Positions 62,126 through 64,000 of a stretch of 64,000 bases of DNA are shown here, piece after piece (the first letter of the stretch is position 1; each line of letters starts with the position of its first letter). The position numbers and the translations under genes were made by a program. Under the pieces are notes generated by a model. That model saw only the letters and a list, made by a program, of their open reading frames with translations. It had not been told where the DNA came from and searched no databases. Origin of the DNA: Palsa-1392 sp036490335 (GTDB lineage: Bacteria > Verrucomicrobiota > Verrucomicrobiia > Chthoniobacterales > UBA10450); assembly GCA_036490335.1 (NCBI GenBank), contig DASXEB010000003.1, forward strand, positions 44,465 to 108,464, read 5' to 3'.

Positions 62126-63783
62126 ACGCGCCATTCAGTAGAGTCAGGTTTTTCATTGCCGCTGCGCTGCTCTTTTTAGCTGCGCAGCGGCCTTCCCTCG
62201 CCGACAGCGCCAGTTGGGCGACAAAGCCCACCAACGGCGATTGGAACACGGCAGCTAATTGGAGACCGCAGACGGTGCCAAACTCGGAGACCGACATCGC
62301 GACCTTCGGGGCATCAAATGTGACGAATGTCACCAACACCGACGAAATCATCATGCTGGACAGCCTGGTCTTTAGTCCCGGAGCTCCGGAATACACCATT
62401 AACGCCTTGGACAACATCGAGCTCTATGGCGCTGGCATTGTAAACAATTCCGGCACGACGCAGTCATTTGTGGCTGGCGCAATTTTTTTTGATAACAGCG
62501 CCACTGCCGGTGATATGGTTAATTTTAGCGCGGTGGGTGGCGATTTCTTCTTCAACGACGCATCGAGCGCCGGCTTTGCGACTTTTGATCTAACGAACGG
62601 GAGCGGTACTCAAGGCCACATCTTCTTCGAGGATGACTCGACCGCCGGAAACGCGACCATTAATGCCAGCGCCAGCTCGGTCGTAGAGTTCTTGGGCAGC
62701 TCAAGTGGAGGCAACGCCACCTTCAACCTCACCACCGCGGCATTCGTGCTCTTTGACGCCAGCAATAACGCGGAGCATATGACCGGTAATTGCATCGGCG
62801 GCAATGCGGAGATTGGTTCCGAGATTGCGTTCCAAGGCTATTCCAGTGCGGGCGAAGGCACCTTCACGACAGTGGGGGGAAGCACAAGCGGCGAGCAAGG
62901 CGGTTTCATCCTATTCGACAATACTGCGACCGCAGACAATGCCACCTTTGTCGTTGGCGGCGGGCTCGGCGCGGGACTGTCCGGGACATCGTTGATCTTC
63001 TCCGTCTCCACCACCGCGGCAGCGGCCGACATCACCGCTAACGGTGGAGCAGACGGTTCCGAGGGCGGCACGGTCATCTTTGCCGACAACGCCACCGGCG
63101 GCACCTGCAACATTACCCTCTTCGGCAACGCGGCTCTGGATATCACGACGCACAAGCGTCCCGGAGTAACGATTGGCTCGCTGGCCGGCGCAGGTTCAGT
63201 GCTGCTCAGAGCGAACACGCTCACCATCGGCAGCAATAATCAGAGCACCACCTTTAGCGGGGTCATCCAAGGCAGCGGCGGAGTGACCAAGAGCGGCACA
63301 GGCACGCTCACACTCAGCGGCAAGAACACCTACACCCGGACGACAACGGTGAGCGCAGGCACCTTGGGTGGCGGCGGCACCATCGCGGGCAGCGTCACAG
63401 TCGCAGCCAACGCCAGGATCGCTCCCGCGGCTGGAACAACGACCTCCGCGACCATGAAGATCAAGAAGGCTCTTACCTTTCAAGCCAGCAGCAGCTACAG
63501 TTGCCTGCTCTCGGGCAATGGGCGCAAGGTGAGGAGCGACCAAATCAATGCCAAAGGCGTCACCGTCGACAGCGGCGCACAATTTGTTCTGAGCGACCAA
63601 ATCACCGGCAGATTGCGCAGCGGCACGAGCTTCACCGTCATCAGCAACACGGCAAGCACACCGATCAGCGGCACCTTCGCCAATCTCCCCGATGGCGCCA
63701 TCCTCACCGTCGGCGACACCAAACTGCAAGCCAGCTACGAAGGAGGCGACGGCAACGATCTCACCCTCGCCGTCGTGCCTTAA
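62122..63783 (+). CDS. Exported protein with autotransporter-associated beta-strand repeat
   Basis: 553 aa from ATG 62122, overlapping the esterase stop. It has a signal peptide (to about LADSAS at 28). The N-terminal domain begins SASWATKPTNGDWNTAANW, followed by short beta repeats rich in Asn/Thr/Gly/Ala (GSGTQGHIFFEDDSTAGNAT; GGFILFDNTATADNATF). Near the C-terminus is the autotransporter-associated repeat SGGVTKSGTGTLTLSGKNTYT and then TSFTVISNTASTPIS with DGNDLTL. There is no C-terminal barrel or PEP-CTERM anchor. It is probably a surface or secreted beta-helix protein. The gene is poor in octamer words. Confidence 0.82.
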   Translation: MNAPFSRVRFFIAAALLFLAAQRPSLADSASWATKPTNGDWNTAANWRPQTVPNSETDIATFGASNVTNVTNTDEIIMLDSLVFSPGAPEYTINALDNIELYGAGIVNNSGTTQSFVAGAIFFDNSATAGDMVNFSAVGGDFFFNDASSAGFATFDLTNGSGTQGHIFFEDDSTAGNATINASASSVVEFLGSSSGGNATFNLTTAAFVLFDASNNAEHMTGNCIGGNAEIGSEIAFQGYSSAGEGTFTTVGGSTSGEQGGFILFDNTATADNATFVVGGGLGAGLSGTSLIFSVSTTAAAADITANGGADGSEGGTVIFADNATGGTCNITLFGNAALDITTHKRPGVTIGSLAGAGSVLLRANTLTIGSNNQSTTFSGVIQGSGGVTKSGTGTLTLSGKNTYTRTTTVSAGTLGGGGTIAGSVTVAANARIAPAAGTTTSATMKIKKALTFQASSSYSCLLSGNGRKVRSDQINAKGVTVDSGAQFVLSDQITGRLRSGTSFTVISNTASTPISGTFANLPDGAILTVGDTKLQASYEGGDGNDLTLAVVP

Positions 63784-63789
63784 CGAACC

Positions 63790-63824
63790 CGTAACGGATG
63801 CAGCGCAACGGCCGGGCTTTCCAA
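63790..63824 (+). repeat. 3'-flank repeat of the passenger genes
   Basis: 35 bp (63790-63824) match 60381-60415 at 30 of 35 positions. Both lie 10-100 bp after the end of a passenger-type gene, so the flank was copied along with the gene. Confidence 0.65.
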
Positions 63825-63877
63825 GCAGTAGAATTTAAGCTTTACTTCTCGTCGGAGAGCACACTACAACTCGCGTC

Positions 63878-64000
63878 ATGAGAACCATTCTCCGCCTCTG
63901 CCTCTTCTCCTGCTTCCCTGCCTTTGTCATTCCCCTAACGAGTAAAGGTCAGGACGCAACTTGGGCATTGAACCCGGTGAGCAGCGATTGGACGACGGCG
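63878..64000 (+). CDS. Third passenger-type protein, N-terminal part only
   Basis: 41 codons from ATG 63878 to the window edge. A signal peptide (MRTILRLCLFSCFPAFVIP) is followed by LTSKGQDATWALNPVSSDWTTA, which has the same 'ATWxxNP...DWxTA' start as the intact protein at 62122. The codons for LTSKG at the signal cleavage region are the extended word in reverse, CCTAACGAGTAAAGG (63934-63948), as in kdpC. Confidence 0.75.
   Translation, partial: MRTILRLCLFSCFPAFVIPLTSKGQDATWALNPVSSDWTTA

Noticed and set aside
1..64000. CRISPR array
   Set aside because: The repeated octamer has no regular spacing and no constant-length spacers, and no cas genes are present.
1..64000. Insertion sequence or prophage
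   Set aside because: I found no transposase, integrase, phage structural gene or attachment duplication; the repeats are short and dispersed.

Overview
The window is 64 kb of GC-rich bacterial chromosome with very little intergenic space and many 1-8 nt gene overlaps. It is Gram-negative: it holds an LPS heptose epimerase, heptosyltransferase, MsbA, an LptF/G permease, a TonB-dependent receptor and a Wza/Wzc export pair. The mix of a SecD-SecF fusion, an imuB/dnaE2 cassette, exported 'autotransporter-associated beta-strand' proteins, FG-GAP and WA/DP-repeat proteins, and REP-like palindromes fits Verrucomicrobiota, perhaps near Chthoniobacterales. That placement is inference; no 16S rRNA gene is present.

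Layout. 0-4.7 kb: 5' end of a C-terminal processing peptidase, a DUF885 putative peptidase, thioredoxin, an HtrA-like protease, a short-chain dehydrogenase and a divergent Rrf2 regulator. 4.7-8.6 kb: rmuC and a TonB-dependent receptor under a cobalamin riboswitch that ends in a hairpin hiding the Shine-Dalgarno sequence. 8.6-19.4 kb: heptose epimerase, a deoxyhypusine-synthase-like protein, OsmC, a GH26-like glycosidase, gluQ, an HAD phosphatase, a STAS protein, then an LPS/lipid A block (two GT4 enzymes, one GT9, MsbA). 19.4-21.6 kb: small accessory genes and an FG-GAP protein. 21.8-29.5 kb: complete kdpABCDE potassium uptake and sensing operon. 29.5-37.6 kb: yajC-secDF, a ClpX-like ATPase, a degenerate cyclase, recR, maf and others. 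37.7 kb: tRNA-Gly. 37.9-44.8 kb: exopolysaccharide polymerisation and export genes. 44.8-57.4 kb: pgsA, moaE, gnd, an FmdB-like protein, dnaE2 with a palm-less imuB, a 651-aa repeat protein, a DinG-like helicase and an LptF/G permease. 57.4-64 kb: an accessory-looking stretch with REP-like palindromes, a passenger-protein gene split head to head on opposite strands, a secreted esterase, an intact passenger protein and the start of a third.

The most striking signal is not a gene. The octamer CGTTAGGC (complement GCCTAACG) occurs about 110 times by my eye count, against about 2 expected in 64 kb. It lies in both orientations, inside genes in several reading frames, at stop codons, between genes, as tandem and inverted pairs, and inside the riboswitch. 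A longer form, TCCTTTACTCGTTAGGC, recurs in both coding and noncoding DNA. It behaves like a genome-wide iterated word, comparable with DNA uptake sequences or cyanobacterial HIP1. It is sparse in some blocks (17.5-19.3 kb, 29.3-33.8 kb, 40.7-44.8 kb) and nearly absent from 57.7 to 64 kb.
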